From positions 310,001 to 374,000 of the forward strand of contig NZ_JAJSAP010000004.1 in assembly GCF_021729035.1 (NCBI RefSeq): 64,000 bases of DNA, given 5' to 3'. This DNA is from Microbulbifer sediminum. GTDB taxonomy: Bacteria > Pseudomonadota > Gammaproteobacteria > Pseudomonadales > Cellvibrionaceae. Both the position numbers and the translations under genes were made by a program. Numbering within the stretch: the first letter of the stretch is position 1; each line of letters starts with the position of its first letter. A model generated the notes under the pieces. It was not told the DNA's origin, made no database searches, and saw only the letters and a program-made list of their open reading frames with translations. Below, one piece after another: positions 19,307-28,441 of the stretch.

Positions 19307-19576
19307 ATGAGTGATGAAAAGCGGGATATCTCGCGACGGAAGTTTCTCAAGCTAAGCGGTTGCGCCGCCATTCTGGTTCCGGCGGCAATCATCGCCACAG
19401 ACAGGGCCATGGCCCAGGGCAAGGCCAGCAAAGATTCTGTCAAATACCAGGACTCCCCCAAGGACGGCCAGAAATGCAAGGACTGCCAGTTCTTCACTGA
19501 ACCCAATGCCTGCCAAGTGGTAGAGGGGGAAATCAGCCCGGAGGGCTGGTGCAACCTCTACGTCAAGAAGCAATAG
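19307..19576 (+). CDS. High-potential iron-sulfur protein (HiPIP), Tat-exported
   Basis: An 89-residue precursor of a small periplasmic electron carrier with one high-potential [4Fe-4S] cluster. The N-terminus has a twin-arginine signal (SRRKFLK at 9-15, then a hydrophobic stretch ending about AMAQ at 34-37), as expected for a protein folded with its cofactor before export. The mature part has the four cluster cysteines C57, C60, C69 and C82 in the HiPIP spacing (CKDCQFF...NAC...GWC). It stands alone, so its redox partners are not revealed by context. Confidence 0.93.
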   Translation: MSDEKRDISRRKFLKLSGCAAILVPAAIIATDRAMAQGKASKDSVKYQDSPKDGQKCKDCQFFTEPNACQVVEGEISPEGWCNLYVKKQ

Positions 19577-19588
19577 GGTTCCGCCATG

Positions 19589-19610
19589 ATCCCGGCCTTC
19601 AGGCCGGGAT
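19589..19610. terminator. Hairpin between HiPIP and the AraC gene
   Basis: ATCCCGGCCT / TC / AGGCCGGGAT, a perfect 10-bp stem, placed where the two convergent genes meet; it overlaps the last codons of the AraC gene. There is no T-tract, so it is a moderate terminator or simply a transcription barrier for both. Confidence 0.6.
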
Positions 19611-20576
19611 TGACGGCTCACCCCGCAACTTGCTTACGTCCGCGCGCGGCGGTGCACCAAACATACGGCTGTACTCACGACTGAAGTGCGACGGGCTCTC
19701 ATATCCCACCCTGTAACTGGCCGATGCGGCCTCCAGCCCTTCCGCCAGCATCAGGCGGCGAGCCTCGTGCAGGCGCAACTTCTTCTGAAACTGCAGCGGT
19801 GACATACGGGTCACCTGCTTGAAGCTATGGTAGAGCGACGACTCGCTCATGTTCGCGTATTCAGCCAGCTCGCGAATTCGCAGGGGCTCGGCATAGCGCT
19901 CCTGCAGTATGCCGATCACCCGCGAGACCCGGTTTGACTGGCTGTCCGCCACAGAGAGCTTGCGCAGGTGCGGCCCCATTTCACTCATCAGTACGCGGTA
20001 GAGCAGTTCCCTGCGCACCAGGGGGGCCAGGATCGGGGCATCTTCCGGGGATTCTGCCAGGGCAACCAGCCGGCTCAGGGCATCCAGGATGCCTCGATTC
20101 ATCGTCCCCGCCCGCATACCACAGGAACTCTCCTCACATTGAAACCCCTGAAAACCAGCCTCCAGGATCGGGGCGCGGTCACCCAGCTCCAGCACCAGGT
20201 CACTGACCTCGTTGGGGTCGATATTCAGCTTGATGCCCAGGTGCGGGCTTTCCGGGGAATCGGCAATCACTCTCGCGGTAACCGGCATATGCACAGAGCA
20301 GGCGACAAAGTTAAGTGGGCCATACTCAATCTCCCGGTCGCCGAACTGGACCGCTTTTTTTCCCTGCACGATAAAGCCCATGCAGGGTTCATATACTGAA
20401 GACGTACAGGAGAGGTCCGAATTGGCACGGAACATGGCAAGGCCATCGAGTGTTGTTTCCAGTATCCCCTCATTCGGCATCAGTTGCAGCATGCTGGCTG
20501 CCAGCTGCTGGCGCGCCCGCTCCATGCCGGCATCAACGACCCCGGGCTGCAGAAACTGTCTTTGCGTGGCACCCAT
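19599..20576 (-). CDS. AraC-family transcriptional regulator
   Basis: A 325-residue regulator. I chose the ATG at 20576 (MGATQRQ), preceded by GGGGAG at good spacing, over a TTG 12 codons earlier. The N-terminal half (about 25-180; MPNEGI, YEPCMGFIVQGKK, HMPVTARV) is the AraC_N effector domain. The C-terminal 100 residues hold two helix-turn-helix motifs (IRELAEYANMSESSLYHSFKQVTRMSP and VGYESPSHFSREYSRMFG). It is divergent from the RND efflux operon, so it is the probable regulator of that pump. The inducer is unknown. Confidence 0.92.
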   Translation of the reverse strand: MGATQRQFLQPGVVDAGMERARQQLAASMLQLMPNEGILETTLDGLAMFRANSDLSCTSSVYEPCMGFIVQGKKAVQFGDREIEYGPLNFVACSVHMPVTARVIADSPESPHLGIKLNIDPNEVSDLVLELGDRAPILEAGFQGFQCEESSCGMRAGTMNRGILDALSRLVALAESPEDAPILAPLVRRELLYRVLMSEMGPHLRKLSVADSQSNRVSRVIGILQERYAEPLRIRELAEYANMSESSLYHSFKQVTRMSPLQFQKKLRLHEARRLMLAEGLEAASASYRVGYESPSHFSREYSRMFGAPPRADVSKLRGEPSIPA

Positions 20577-20975
20577 TACTGGTTCTCCCCGGCCGGTATC
20601 CAGCCCCGTCAATTCAAGGACGGCTAGTATACGTAGTTTTGAGCAACCGGCTTAGATCAATGCAGCATTAGGCAATGACTAAACAGGATTAAGCAACACC
20701 GTCTCTTACACCGCAAAAAAGATAGGCAATAATTGCCATTTTTCAGGCCGAAAACTGCGAACAGAAACTCGCCCGCCGCAAAGGGGCAGGAGTTTCACGA
20801 CAGCGCGATAGTAGAATCAGGCAATCACACCACAGTAACCGGATACCGCCGAAAAGCCTCCCCCCCCTATGGTTCACAACCTCCGGAAATGTCCCCGCAG
20901 CCCGGGAAAGGCTTACCGCCTGCCATGGGAACAGATTTCCCCCACTGAACCGAATTTCGAGGATGGAAACCCGAT
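20577..20975. promoter_or_regulatory. Divergent control region araC-type gene / RND operon
   Basis: 400 bases that must hold both promoters. A perfect 13-base palindrome GGCAAT-A-ATTGCC lies at 20725-20737, and the half-site GGCAAT recurs near 20671 and 20822 (TAGGCAATGAC, CAGGCAATCAC). These are candidate operators for the adjacent AraC regulator. No gene is seen. Confidence 0.5.
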
Positions 20976-22118
20976 ATGACCAAGCTCCTGAAACTTGCTT
21001 CCGCGCTCCTGCCGGCGGTGGTACTTGCCGCCTGTGGTACAGGTGAACAGGGCGGCCAGCAAGCGCCGCCCCCGGCCGTTGAAGTGGCCGAGGTACTCGA
21101 GGAATCCACCACCATCTGGGGCGACTTCACCGGTCGCGTGTCGGCACCGCAGACCGTTGAGTTGCGCCCCCGGGTCAGCGGCTATATCGAGGAGGTCGCC
21201 TTTACCGAGGGCAACCTGGTGCTAAAAGGTGACCTGCTATTCCGGATCGATCCGCGGCCCTACCGCGCCCGCGTCCGTGCAGCAGAGGCGCAGCTGGCTC
21301 GCGCCCGCAGTGACCAGGAACTGGCTGACAGCCAGGCCGGCCGCGCCACCCAGCTGCTGCAGAGCCGCGCCATTTCACGGGAGGAGCACGACCGCCGCAA
21401 GTCGGCCGCGGCATCTGCCCGTGCCGCAGTCGATGCCGCCCGCGCCGAACTGGAAAATGCAAAGCTGGACCTGGAATACACCAGGGTCACCGCACCGATC
21501 AGCGGTCGCGTCAGCCGCGCCTTCATCACCCGTGGCAACCTTGCCAGCGCAGACCAGAGCCTGCTCACCACCCTGGTATCCGTGGACCCGATGTATGTCT
21601 ACTTCGAGGGCAGCCAGGAAACCCTTGTCAGTAACCAGGGTCTGGCCCAATCCGGGAATGAACCTCCCGTGCGCGTTGCACTGGGGCACTCGGTTGACTT
21701 TACCCACAGCGGCAAGGTCAACTTTGTCGACAACCGCCTCAACAGCAATACGGGCACGGTGCAGTTCCGCGCACAGGTACCCAATCCCGACGGCACACTG
21801 CGGCCCGGGCAATTTGCCCGGGTGCAGATGCCCGTGGAACAGCTTGCTAACGCCATCCTGATCAATCGCAAGGCGGTGTTGACCGACCAGGACCGCCGCT
21901 ACGTTTATGTAGTGAATGCAGACAACACTGTCGCACGCCGGGACGTTGAGCTGGGTCCACAGCAGGGTGAGCTGGTACTGATTCGGGACGGGCTGGAGGA
22001 TCGCGAGCGCGTGGTGGTCAATGGACTGCAGAAAATATTCGCGCCCGGCATGCCGGTGCAGCCACAACTGGTGGCAATGCGCAGCCGGCCGACGGACCGG
22101 CAGGTCGCAGTGCGCTGA
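20976..22118 (+). CDS. RND efflux periplasmic adaptor lipoprotein (MexA/AcrA/MexE type)
   Basis: A 380-residue membrane-fusion protein. Lipobox VLAAC places the acylated Cys at residue 20. The order is: lipoyl half (VELRPRVSGYIEEVAFTEGNLVLKGDLLFRIDPRPY), alpha-hairpin (about 95-165), second lipoyl half (LDLEYTRVTAPISGRVSRAFIT), beta-barrel (PDGTLRPGQFARVQM) and a membrane-proximal C-terminus. It would dock the RND permease to the outer-membrane channel encoded downstream. First gene of a three-gene efflux operon divergent from the AraC regulator. Confidence 0.94.
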   Translation: MTKLLKLASALLPAVVLAACGTGEQGGQQAPPPAVEVAEVLEESTTIWGDFTGRVSAPQTVELRPRVSGYIEEVAFTEGNLVLKGDLLFRIDPRPYRARVRAAEAQLARARSDQELADSQAGRATQLLQSRAISREEHDRRKSAAASARAAVDAARAELENAKLDLEYTRVTAPISGRVSRAFITRGNLASADQSLLTTLVSVDPMYVYFEGSQETLVSNQGLAQSGNEPPVRVALGHSVDFTHSGKVNFVDNRLNSNTGTVQFRAQVPNPDGTLRPGQFARVQMPVEQLANAILINRKAVLTDQDRRYVYVVNADNTVARRDVELGPQQGELVLIRDGLEDRERVVVNGLQKIFAPGMPVQPQLVAMRSRPTDRQVAVR

Positions 22119-22208
22119 CCTGCCGGTGGCGCTGCCACCAATCCAGCAATGTTCCAGCCAGCGGGCGGAACTGCCGCAGCAACCCCTGATGCGCCCGAGA
22201 GAGACCGC

Positions 22209-25200
22209 ATGAACTTTTCCCGATTTTTCGTCGATCGCCCGATTTTCGCCTCGGTGCTGTCGATCATTATTTTTGTCGTCGGCCTGATCAGCATCCCGAT
22301 CCTGCCGGTCACCGAGTATCCGGAAGTGGTACCGCCGAGTGTCCAGGTAACTGCCCGCTACCCCGGCGCCAACCCGAAAACCATTTCCGAGACTGTCGCC
22401 ACGCCACTGGAAGAAGCCATCAACGGCGTGGAGAACATGATTTACATGAAGTCAGTGGCCAGCAGTGACGGCAGCCTGACGCTCAACGTGACATTCTCGC
22501 TGGGCACCGACCCGGACCAGGCCCAGGTGCAGGTACAAAATCGCGTATCCCAGGCACTCCCCAGGCTGCCGGAGGATGTGCGTCGCCAAGGCGTCACTAC
22601 CCAGAAGCAATCGCCCAACCTGATGATGGCGGTGCACCTGATTTCACCGGACAACAGCCTCGATGCCACCTATATCCGCAACTATGCGGTGCTCAATATT
22701 CGCGACGAACTGGCACGCATCCCCGGTGTGGGCCAGGCCGGCGTCTTCGGTTCCGGCGATTACGCGATGCGCATCTGGGTGGACCCACAGAAAGCCGCTT
22801 CCGTCGGTGTCACGGCCGCTGATATCGTTGCCGCGGTGCGGGAGCAGAATGTGCAGGTATCCGCCGGCCAGATCGGTGCCCCGCCGATGCCCATGGATTC
22901 CGATTTCCTGATCTCCATCAATGCGAAGGGCCGGCTGGAGAGTGCGAAGGAATTCGGCAATGTGGTACTGAAGACCGGCAGCGACGGTGAGATGACACTG
23001 TTACGGGACGTGGCGCGTATCGAGCTGGCCTCTTCCCAGGATTCCCTGCGCGCATTGCTCAACGGCCAGCAGGCGGTGGCCATTCCCATTTTCCAGGCGC
23101 CGGGTTCCAACTCGCTCGAGGTTTCCAGCGCTGTGCGCGCAACCATGGCCGAGCTGGATGACAGTTTCCCGGAGGGCCTGGAATGGGAAGTGGCCTACGA
23201 CCCCACCGTGTTTGTCAGCACCTCGATCCAGGCGGTTATCCAGACCCTGCTGGAAGCCGTGTTGCTGGTGGTACTGGTGGTGATCCTGTTCCTGCAAACC
23301 TGGCGTGCGTCACTGATTCCCCTGCTGGCGGTGCCGGTTTCCATTGTCGGCACCTTTGCCATGCTGCTGATGCTGGGCTTTACCATCAACACCCTGACCC
23401 TGTTTGCCATGGTGCTGGCAATCGGCATCGTGGTGGATGATGCCATTGTGGTGGTGGAAAACGTCGAACGGAATATCGAGGAGGGGCTCAGGCCGCTTGC
23501 GGCCGCTCACCAGGCCATGCGTGAAGTCAGTGGTCCCATTGTTGCCATCAGCCTGGTGCTGTGTGCCGTGTTTGTACCGATGGCATTCCTGGATGGCATT
23601 ACCGGCCAGTTCTACCGGCAGTTTGCCGTAACCATCGCCATTGCCACGATTATTTCCGCCATCAACTCCCTGACCCTGTCGCCGGCACTGGCCGCAACCC
23701 TGCTCAAGCCCCACGGCGCCGCCCCGGATGCCCCGGCGCGCCTGATCGAGCGCCTGTTCGGCTGGGTCTTCCGGCCTTTCAACCGCTTCTTCCAGCGCAG
23801 CTCCGACCGCTACGAACGGGTCGTCGGCCGCAGCCTGAACCGCCGCGGTGCGGTGTTCGCCGTCTACGCCCTGCTGCTGGCCGGTACGGTATTCATGTTC
23901 AACCAGGTCCCGGGCGGCTTTATCCCCACCCAGGACAAGACGTACCTGGTGGGCAGTATTCGCCTGCCGGAGGGCGCCTCACTGGACCGCACCGAGGAGG
24001 TAGCGCGCCGGGTGAGTGGGATTGCACTGGATACGGACGGGGTTTCCCACGCGGCAGCTTTTGTGGGCTTCAATGCACTGCAGAACACCAATACGCCGAA
24101 CGTGGGTACCGTGTTCGTGCTGTTCGACGATTTTGCCATACGCGATCGCAGCGCGCCGGAGATTGCCGCCGAGCTCAACGGCAAGCTGGCTCAGATCAAG
24201 GAAGGCTTTGCCGTCTCGTTTATGCCGCCGCCAATTTTCGGACTGGGTGCCGGTTCCGGCTACTCACTCTATATCCAGGACCGTGCCGGTGCCGGCTACG
24301 GTGAGTTACAGGTGGCGACCAACCAGCTCGCCGGTGCGCTGAGTCAGGCCCCGGGACTGAGCTACCCGTTCAGCTCCTACCAGGCCAACGTACCGCAAAT
24401 GGATGCAGAAGTGGATCGCCTGCAGGCCAAGGCGCAGGGGATCCGGCTGGACGACCTGTTCGGCACCCTGCAGTTGTATTTCGGGTCCATGTACATCAAT
24501 GACTTCAACCTGTTCGGTCGCACCTACCAGGTACTGGCCCAGGCCGATGCCCCCTTCCGCGATGAGGCCGGGGACCTGGACCACCTTTACACGCGCAACC
24601 GCGACGGGGACATGGTGCCCCTCAGCACCATGGTCGAGCTGGTGAAGAGTTACGGGCCCGATCCCGTCATTCGCTACAACGGCTACCCCGCGGCCGACCT
24701 GATGGGCCAGTCCGATCCGAAGACACTCTCTTCGGGCGAGGCACTGGCCGCAGTGGAACAGGTAGCGGGCAAGGTATTACCGCCGGGTATGCAGGTCGAA
24801 TGGACCGATCTGAGCTTCCAGCAGGTCAACCAGGGCAACGCCGCCATGGTGGTGTTCCCGCTCGCCGTGCTGCTGGTATTCCTGGTGCTGGCGGCACTTT
24901 ACGAGAGCTGGATCATGCCGCTGGCTGTGATCCTGATCGTGCCCATGTGCCTGCTTGCCGCACTGTTCGGTGTGTGGCTCACCGGTGGTGACAACAATAT
25001 CTTTGTCCAGGTGGGGCTGGTGGTGTTGATGGGACTGGCCTGCAAGAACGCCATCCTGATTGTGGAATTTGCCCGCGAGCTGGAGCAGCAGGGCCGCGAT
25101 ACCGTCAGCGCCGCACTGGAAGCCTGCCGCCTGCGACTACGCCCGATCATCATGACATCCGTGGCGTTTATTGCCGGTGTGGTACCGCTGGTGCTGGCCG

Positions 25201-25424
25201 GCGGCGCCGGTGCCGAGGTGCGCAACGCGATGGGTATCACCGTGTTCACCGGCATGATTGGTGTGACCCTGTTCGGCCTGTTCCTGACGCCGGTTTTTTA
25301 TGTGGCATTGCGCCGGTTCAGTGGCCGTGGTGACAGCGGTACCCCAGGTACCAGTGAAACCGCCAGTTCACAGCCAACGCGTGCGAAAGCGCAGAATACA
25401 GTGCAGGAGGACGCCCATGCGTAA
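22209..25424 (+). CDS. RND multidrug efflux permease (HAE1 family, MexF-like)
   Basis: A 1071-residue inner-membrane proton/drug antiporter. Start at the ATG at 22209 (MNFSRFFVDRPIFASVLSIII), the canonical RND N-terminus; the longer upstream frame is not needed. It has twelve helices, two large periplasmic loops, and the proton-relay pair DD in GIVVDDAIVVVENVERN (helix 4, about 407-408). Helix 10-12 motifs include GLACKNAILIVEFARELE and MGITVFTGMIGVTLFGLFLTPVFYVALRR. Overall it looks like the MexF/OqxB branch. The stop overlaps the start of the outer-membrane factor by 8 bases, so the two are coupled. Confidence 0.95.
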   Translation: MNFSRFFVDRPIFASVLSIIIFVVGLISIPILPVTEYPEVVPPSVQVTARYPGANPKTISETVATPLEEAINGVENMIYMKSVASSDGSLTLNVTFSLGTDPDQAQVQVQNRVSQALPRLPEDVRRQGVTTQKQSPNLMMAVHLISPDNSLDATYIRNYAVLNIRDELARIPGVGQAGVFGSGDYAMRIWVDPQKAASVGVTAADIVAAVREQNVQVSAGQIGAPPMPMDSDFLISINAKGRLESAKEFGNVVLKTGSDGEMTLLRDVARIELASSQDSLRALLNGQQAVAIPIFQAPGSNSLEVSSAVRATMAELDDSFPEGLEWEVAYDPTVFVSTSIQAVIQTLLEAVLLVVLVVILFLQTWRASLIPLLAVPVSIVGTFAMLLMLGFTINTLTLFAMVLAIGIVVDDAIVVVENVERNIEEGLRPLAAAHQAMREVSGPIVAISLVLCAVFVPMAFLDGITGQFYRQFAVTIAIATIISAINSLTLSPALAATLLKPHGAAPDAPARLIERLFGWVFRPFNRFFQRSSDRYERVVGRSLNRRGAVFAVYALLLAGTVFMFNQVPGGFIPTQDKTYLVGSIRLPEGASLDRTEEVARRVSGIALDTDGVSHAAAFVGFNALQNTNTPNVGTVFVLFDDFAIRDRSAPEIAAELNGKLAQIKEGFAVSFMPPPIFGLGAGSGYSLYIQDRAGAGYGELQVATNQLAGALSQAPGLSYPFSSYQANVPQMDAEVDRLQAKAQGIRLDDLFGTLQLYFGSMYINDFNLFGRTYQVLAQADAPFRDEAGDLDHLYTRNRDGDMVPLSTMVELVKSYGPDPVIRYNGYPAADLMGQSDPKTLSSGEALAAVEQVAGKVLPPGMQVEWTDLSFQQVNQGNAAMVVFPLAVLLVFLVLAALYESWIMPLAVILIVPMCLLAALFGVWLTGGDNNIFVQVGLVVLMGLACKNAILIVEFARELEQQGRDTVSAALEACRLRLRPIIMTSVAFIAGVVPLVLAGGAGAEVRNAMGITVFTGMIGVTLFGLFLTPVFYVALRRFSGRGDSGTPGTSETASSQPTRAKAQNTVQEDAHA

Positions 25425-26862
25425 ATACAGAATCGTGGCCGGCGGGCTGCTCGCCGGAAGCATGATCGCCGGCTGCGCGGTCGGGCCCGAGTATCGTGTC
25501 CCTGTGCCGGATGTCGGCGAAACGTTCGCCGCTGAGCAGGGTGATCAATCATTTGATGCGACCGCAGAGCAGCAATTCTGGCGCGGCTTTGATGATCCCC
25601 TGCTGGCACAACTGGTGCGCCAGAGCCTGGATGCCAACCAGGATATCCGGGCGGCAGTATCCCGCTACCAACGGGCGGCCTCCCTGCTGCAACTGGCGCG
25701 ACGGGAGCAGCTGCCCGGGGTAACCGCGGCCGCGTCGGCGGGCGAATCGCAGCCTGCACTGGTGGATGACCCAGATGGAAATCGTCGCGAGCGCTACGAG
25801 GCCGGTATCGCACTCGATTGGGAACTGGACCTGTTCGGCCGGCTCCAGCGCGCCAGTGAGGCCCAGCGGGCACGGCTGCAGGCAGCCGAGGCCGACCTGG
25901 GCGCGTTACAGGTGAGCATGATCGGCGAGCTTGCTGCCAGTTATTTCGAACTGCGCGGTCTGCAACAGCAATTGCTGGTGGCGCAGGGCAACGTGGACAA
26001 CCTGCGTGACTCGCTCGACATTGTGGAGGCGCGACTCGCAGCCGGTCGCGGCACCGAGCTCGACCGTTCGCGCGCCCAGGCACAGCTGGCACAGACCCGT
26101 GCCGCCATTCCCGAATTGCAGGGGGCGATCCGTGTACGCATGCACCGCATTGCGGTGCTGAGTGGCCAGCAGCCCGCTGCACTGGTGGACAGGCTGCAAC
26201 CGGCTGCCGGCCTGCCGCAGTCACAGCCCGCGATCCCGGCCGGCAGCCCCGTGGACCTGCTGCGTCGCCGCCCGGATGTGCGCGCCGCCGAACGGCGCCT
26301 GGCGGCCGCTACAGCCGACGTGGGCATCGTCACCGCCGACCTGTTCCCCCGCCTTACCCTCGGCGCCCTGCTGGGCTCAGTCGCCGGCGACTCGGGGAAA
26401 CTGTTTTCCGGCCCGGCGGAATCCCGCAGCGTGGCCCTAGGGGTCGACTGGAGTTTCCTCAACAGGGGGCGAGTGCGCGCACGTATCGATGCCGCCGGTG
26501 CAGAGGCACGGGCGGCGCTGGCCGATTACCGCCAGTCAGTGCTCAATGCCCTGGAGGAAACGGAAAACAGCCTGGTACAGCATCGGCGCAATCGCGAGCG
26601 CGCCATGCAGTTGCGTCATGCACGCTCTGCCGCGCAGAGGGCAGAGCAACTGGCCCGGGCCCGCTACGACGAGGGCCTGAGCAGCTACTTTGAGGTTCTC
26701 GACGCCCAGCGCCAGGCCAACGCAGCCCGCGATGCAGAGGTCCGGGGCCACACCGCGGAGGTGGTATCGATGGTGAGCGTATACCGGGCCCTGGCGGGAG
26801 CACCGGCGCCGGCAGCACACTACGCGCAAAACCAGGGGGCTAGCCAGCCCCCTCTCCCCTGA
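25417..26862 (+). CDS. RND efflux outer-membrane channel lipoprotein (OprM/OprN-like)
   Basis: A 481-residue outer-membrane factor with lipobox MIAGC (Cys 20) followed by AVGPEY, the standard NodT/OprM N-terminus. It contains two homologous outer membrane efflux protein repeats of long coiled-coil helices (about 60-255 and 275-460), with PVDLLRRRPDVRAAERRLAAATADVGIVTADLFPR at the family's hallmark hinge. It starts inside the end of the permease gene behind CAGGAGGA. With the adaptor and permease it forms a complete export channel. Confidence 0.94.
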   Translation: MRKYRIVAGGLLAGSMIAGCAVGPEYRVPVPDVGETFAAEQGDQSFDATAEQQFWRGFDDPLLAQLVRQSLDANQDIRAAVSRYQRAASLLQLARREQLPGVTAAASAGESQPALVDDPDGNRRERYEAGIALDWELDLFGRLQRASEAQRARLQAAEADLGALQVSMIGELAASYFELRGLQQQLLVAQGNVDNLRDSLDIVEARLAAGRGTELDRSRAQAQLAQTRAAIPELQGAIRVRMHRIAVLSGQQPAALVDRLQPAAGLPQSQPAIPAGSPVDLLRRRPDVRAAERRLAAATADVGIVTADLFPRLTLGALLGSVAGDSGKLFSGPAESRSVALGVDWSFLNRGRVRARIDAAGAEARAALADYRQSVLNALEETENSLVQHRRNRERAMQLRHARSAAQRAEQLARARYDEGLSSYFEVLDAQRQANAARDAEVRGHTAEVVSMVSVYRALAGAPAPAAHYAQNQGASQPPLP

Positions 26863-26882
26863 TGTCGCAGCGCCACGGTGGT

Positions 26883-27293
26883 TCAGCCCCGCTTGTCGCG
26901 ATCCGGTTTCGCCCGGGGAAACACCTTCACATAGAGGCGGGTAATTACCGACAGGGGGATACAGGTGACGATGATCAACAGGCTGAGAACCAGCCGCATC
27001 AGGTCACTGCCCTCCCGCATTTGCTGGCGATCCTTCAGGTAAGCGAAGTGGCAGTGGCGGGGGCCATCGATGGGGAGAAACGTGAAATCGATCACCCGCT
27101 CCAGCAATCGCCAGTAGGGCCACAGTGGCTGCTCGTGATGACCGGCAAAATACCCGACCCGGGCAGAGATTGTGGCATCTGGATTGCCGCCGGCAATCGC
27201 ATTCCCGAGCTGGTCGATCGCCACCAGCACCCCACCGATCCAGCTCGGGTTCCGGGTCCGGGGCAACCCCGGGCCCGGATCGTCAGGAGTCAC
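26883..27293 (-). CDS. Small membrane protein coupled to carbonic anhydrase
   Basis: About 136 residues if the GTG at 27293 is used. That codon lies inside the last codons of the carbonic anhydrase gene (11-base overlap), which suggests translational coupling. Visible features are an N-terminal amphipathic stretch (IGGVLVAIDQLGNAIAGGNPDATISARVGYF), a central polar part with DGPRHCHF, and one transmembrane helix near the C-terminus (LVLSLLIIVTCIPLSVITRLYV) followed by a basic tail. I recall similar small conserved proteins in gammaproteobacteria but cannot name the family. Function unknown. Confidence 0.65.
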   Translation of the reverse strand: MTPDDPGPGLPRTRNPSWIGGVLVAIDQLGNAIAGGNPDATISARVGYFAGHHEQPLWPYWRLLERVIDFTFLPIDGPRHCHFAYLKDRQQMREGSDLMRLVLSLLIIVTCIPLSVITRLYVKVFPRAKPDRDKRG

Positions 27294-27909
27294 TTGCTGG
27301 CATTCCCTCGAAGAACTCAACACGGCCAGTTTCCAGGGAGTACTCTGCGCCAACAATAAGCAGGCCATCCTGCTCTACCAGGCGCTCCAGGATCGAGGAA
27401 CCATGGCGTAACTGGTTGGCCGACGCACGAATATTGGCGCGTACCGCCCGCTCGGCAAGCTCATCGGGCGCAACACTGCTCTCCACCAGCGGCTCAACCG
27501 CCGGGCGGATACGGTCAACAATCGAATACAGATTGGGCGAGCGGGTTTCACTGGGCTGGCGCAGCTGCTCGATCGTCGCCGCGACCGCACCGCAGTTCGA
27601 ATGCCCCAGCACGACCACCAGGCGCGTGCCAAATGCTTCCGCCGCGAATTCGATACTGCCGACCTGCGACGGTGCGACAACGTTGCCGGCGACCCGGATG
27701 ACAAACAAATCCCCTAGCCCCTGGTCGAAGACCATCTCGGCCGGTACCCGGGAGTCTGAGCACCCCAGGACTATCGTGTGGGGCGCCTGCCCCGCCAGCA
27801 ACTCACTGCGACGGCTTTCATCCACCTCAAGGGGGCTTTGCGGTTCTCCCTCGACGAACCGGCGGTTGCCCTCCTGCAGGCGGCGCAGGGCCTCATGAGC
27901 GGACAGCAT
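27283..27909 (-). CDS. Beta-class carbonic anhydrase
   Basis: A 208-residue cytoplasmic zinc enzyme interconverting CO2 and bicarbonate. Zinc ligands and catalytic residues are seen as CSDSRV (Cys, Asp-Arg dyad) and HSNCGAV (His-x2-Cys). The N-terminal EALRRLQEGNRRFVEGE and the RVAGNVV motif are standard for the family. There is no signal peptide. The last codons overlap the GTG start of a small membrane protein downstream. Length is normal. Confidence 0.94.
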   Translation of the reverse strand: MLSAHEALRRLQEGNRRFVEGEPQSPLEVDESRRSELLAGQAPHTIVLGCSDSRVPAEMVFDQGLGDLFVIRVAGNVVAPSQVGSIEFAAEAFGTRLVVVLGHSNCGAVAATIEQLRQPSETRSPNLYSIVDRIRPAVEPLVESSVAPDELAERAVRANIRASANQLRHGSSILERLVEQDGLLIVGAEYSLETGRVEFFEGMPASDS

Positions 27910-28123
27910 TTTGCACCTCCAATCTAGTCAGTTTCTGGAACTTTCAGAGAGAGGATACAAAACTCATTCGACCTGGCGCGTCGTGCCACTGCTCACTTTT
28001 CCACTTTCCCCGGCTGCGTGACGATATCCCCCACAAGAGCGCTCGCGCCCCCTTGTAATCCAGAGCTTGCGGACAGAAAACACGCGGCACCAGCCATCCC
28101 GATAGCCAGGACAGGTAACAGTG

Positions 28124-28441
28124 TTACTTCGACCAGCCCTGCAAATAGGCGTGCCTGGCAGGCTCGAGGGCGAACGGGGAAAATGGACCCATACACCAGT
28201 CTCCCGTGTCCAGCTGGTAACAGTGCGTGCCGCCCTCCAGGCACTGGGCAAACTCCGGCACCACTGGATCATCCGCCAGGCAATAGCGCGGGAATGCCGG
28301 CATCTCTTCGATTGGTATCGACTGATAACTGTAGGCCTGTGGAGTTCCCCGCAGGTCATTCCAGAGACCATCAAAACTGGAACCCGCACAGCCGGAAACC
28401 ACCAGGCTGGCCCCGAACAGGTACAGAATTTTATTTTTCAT
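28124..28441 (-). CDS. Small Cys-rich lipoprotein 2 (C-x12-C family)
   Basis: A 105-residue lipoprotein, ATG at 28441, inside the end of the upstream lipoprotein gene (11-base overlap). Lipobox VVSGC puts the lipidated Cys at 18. The mature part has four cysteines, C54, C67, C74 and C83, spaced C-x12-C-x6-C-x8-C. The neighbour at 28431-28709 has C-x12-C-x5-C-x8-C. The spacing and the CYQLDTGDWC / CFDISGGKRC resemblance suggest one disulfide-stabilised family. I do not recognise a named domain. Confidence 0.75.
   Translation of the reverse strand: MKNKILYLFGASLVVSGCAGSSFDGLWNDLRGTPQAYSYQSIPIEEMPAFPRYCLADDPVVPEFAQCLEGGTHCYQLDTGDWCMGPFSPFALEPARHAYLQGWSK

Noticed and set aside
22149..22208. Longer N-terminus of the RND permease
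   Set aside because: MNFSRFFVDRPIF at 22209 is the canonical RND start; the upstream residues are unrelated.
28000..28097. Possible 34-aa micro-ORF with an AGAAC lipobox-like motif (minus strand)
   Set aside because: Starts at an internal ATG without a ribosome binding site and lacks the C-x12-C framework of its neighbours.
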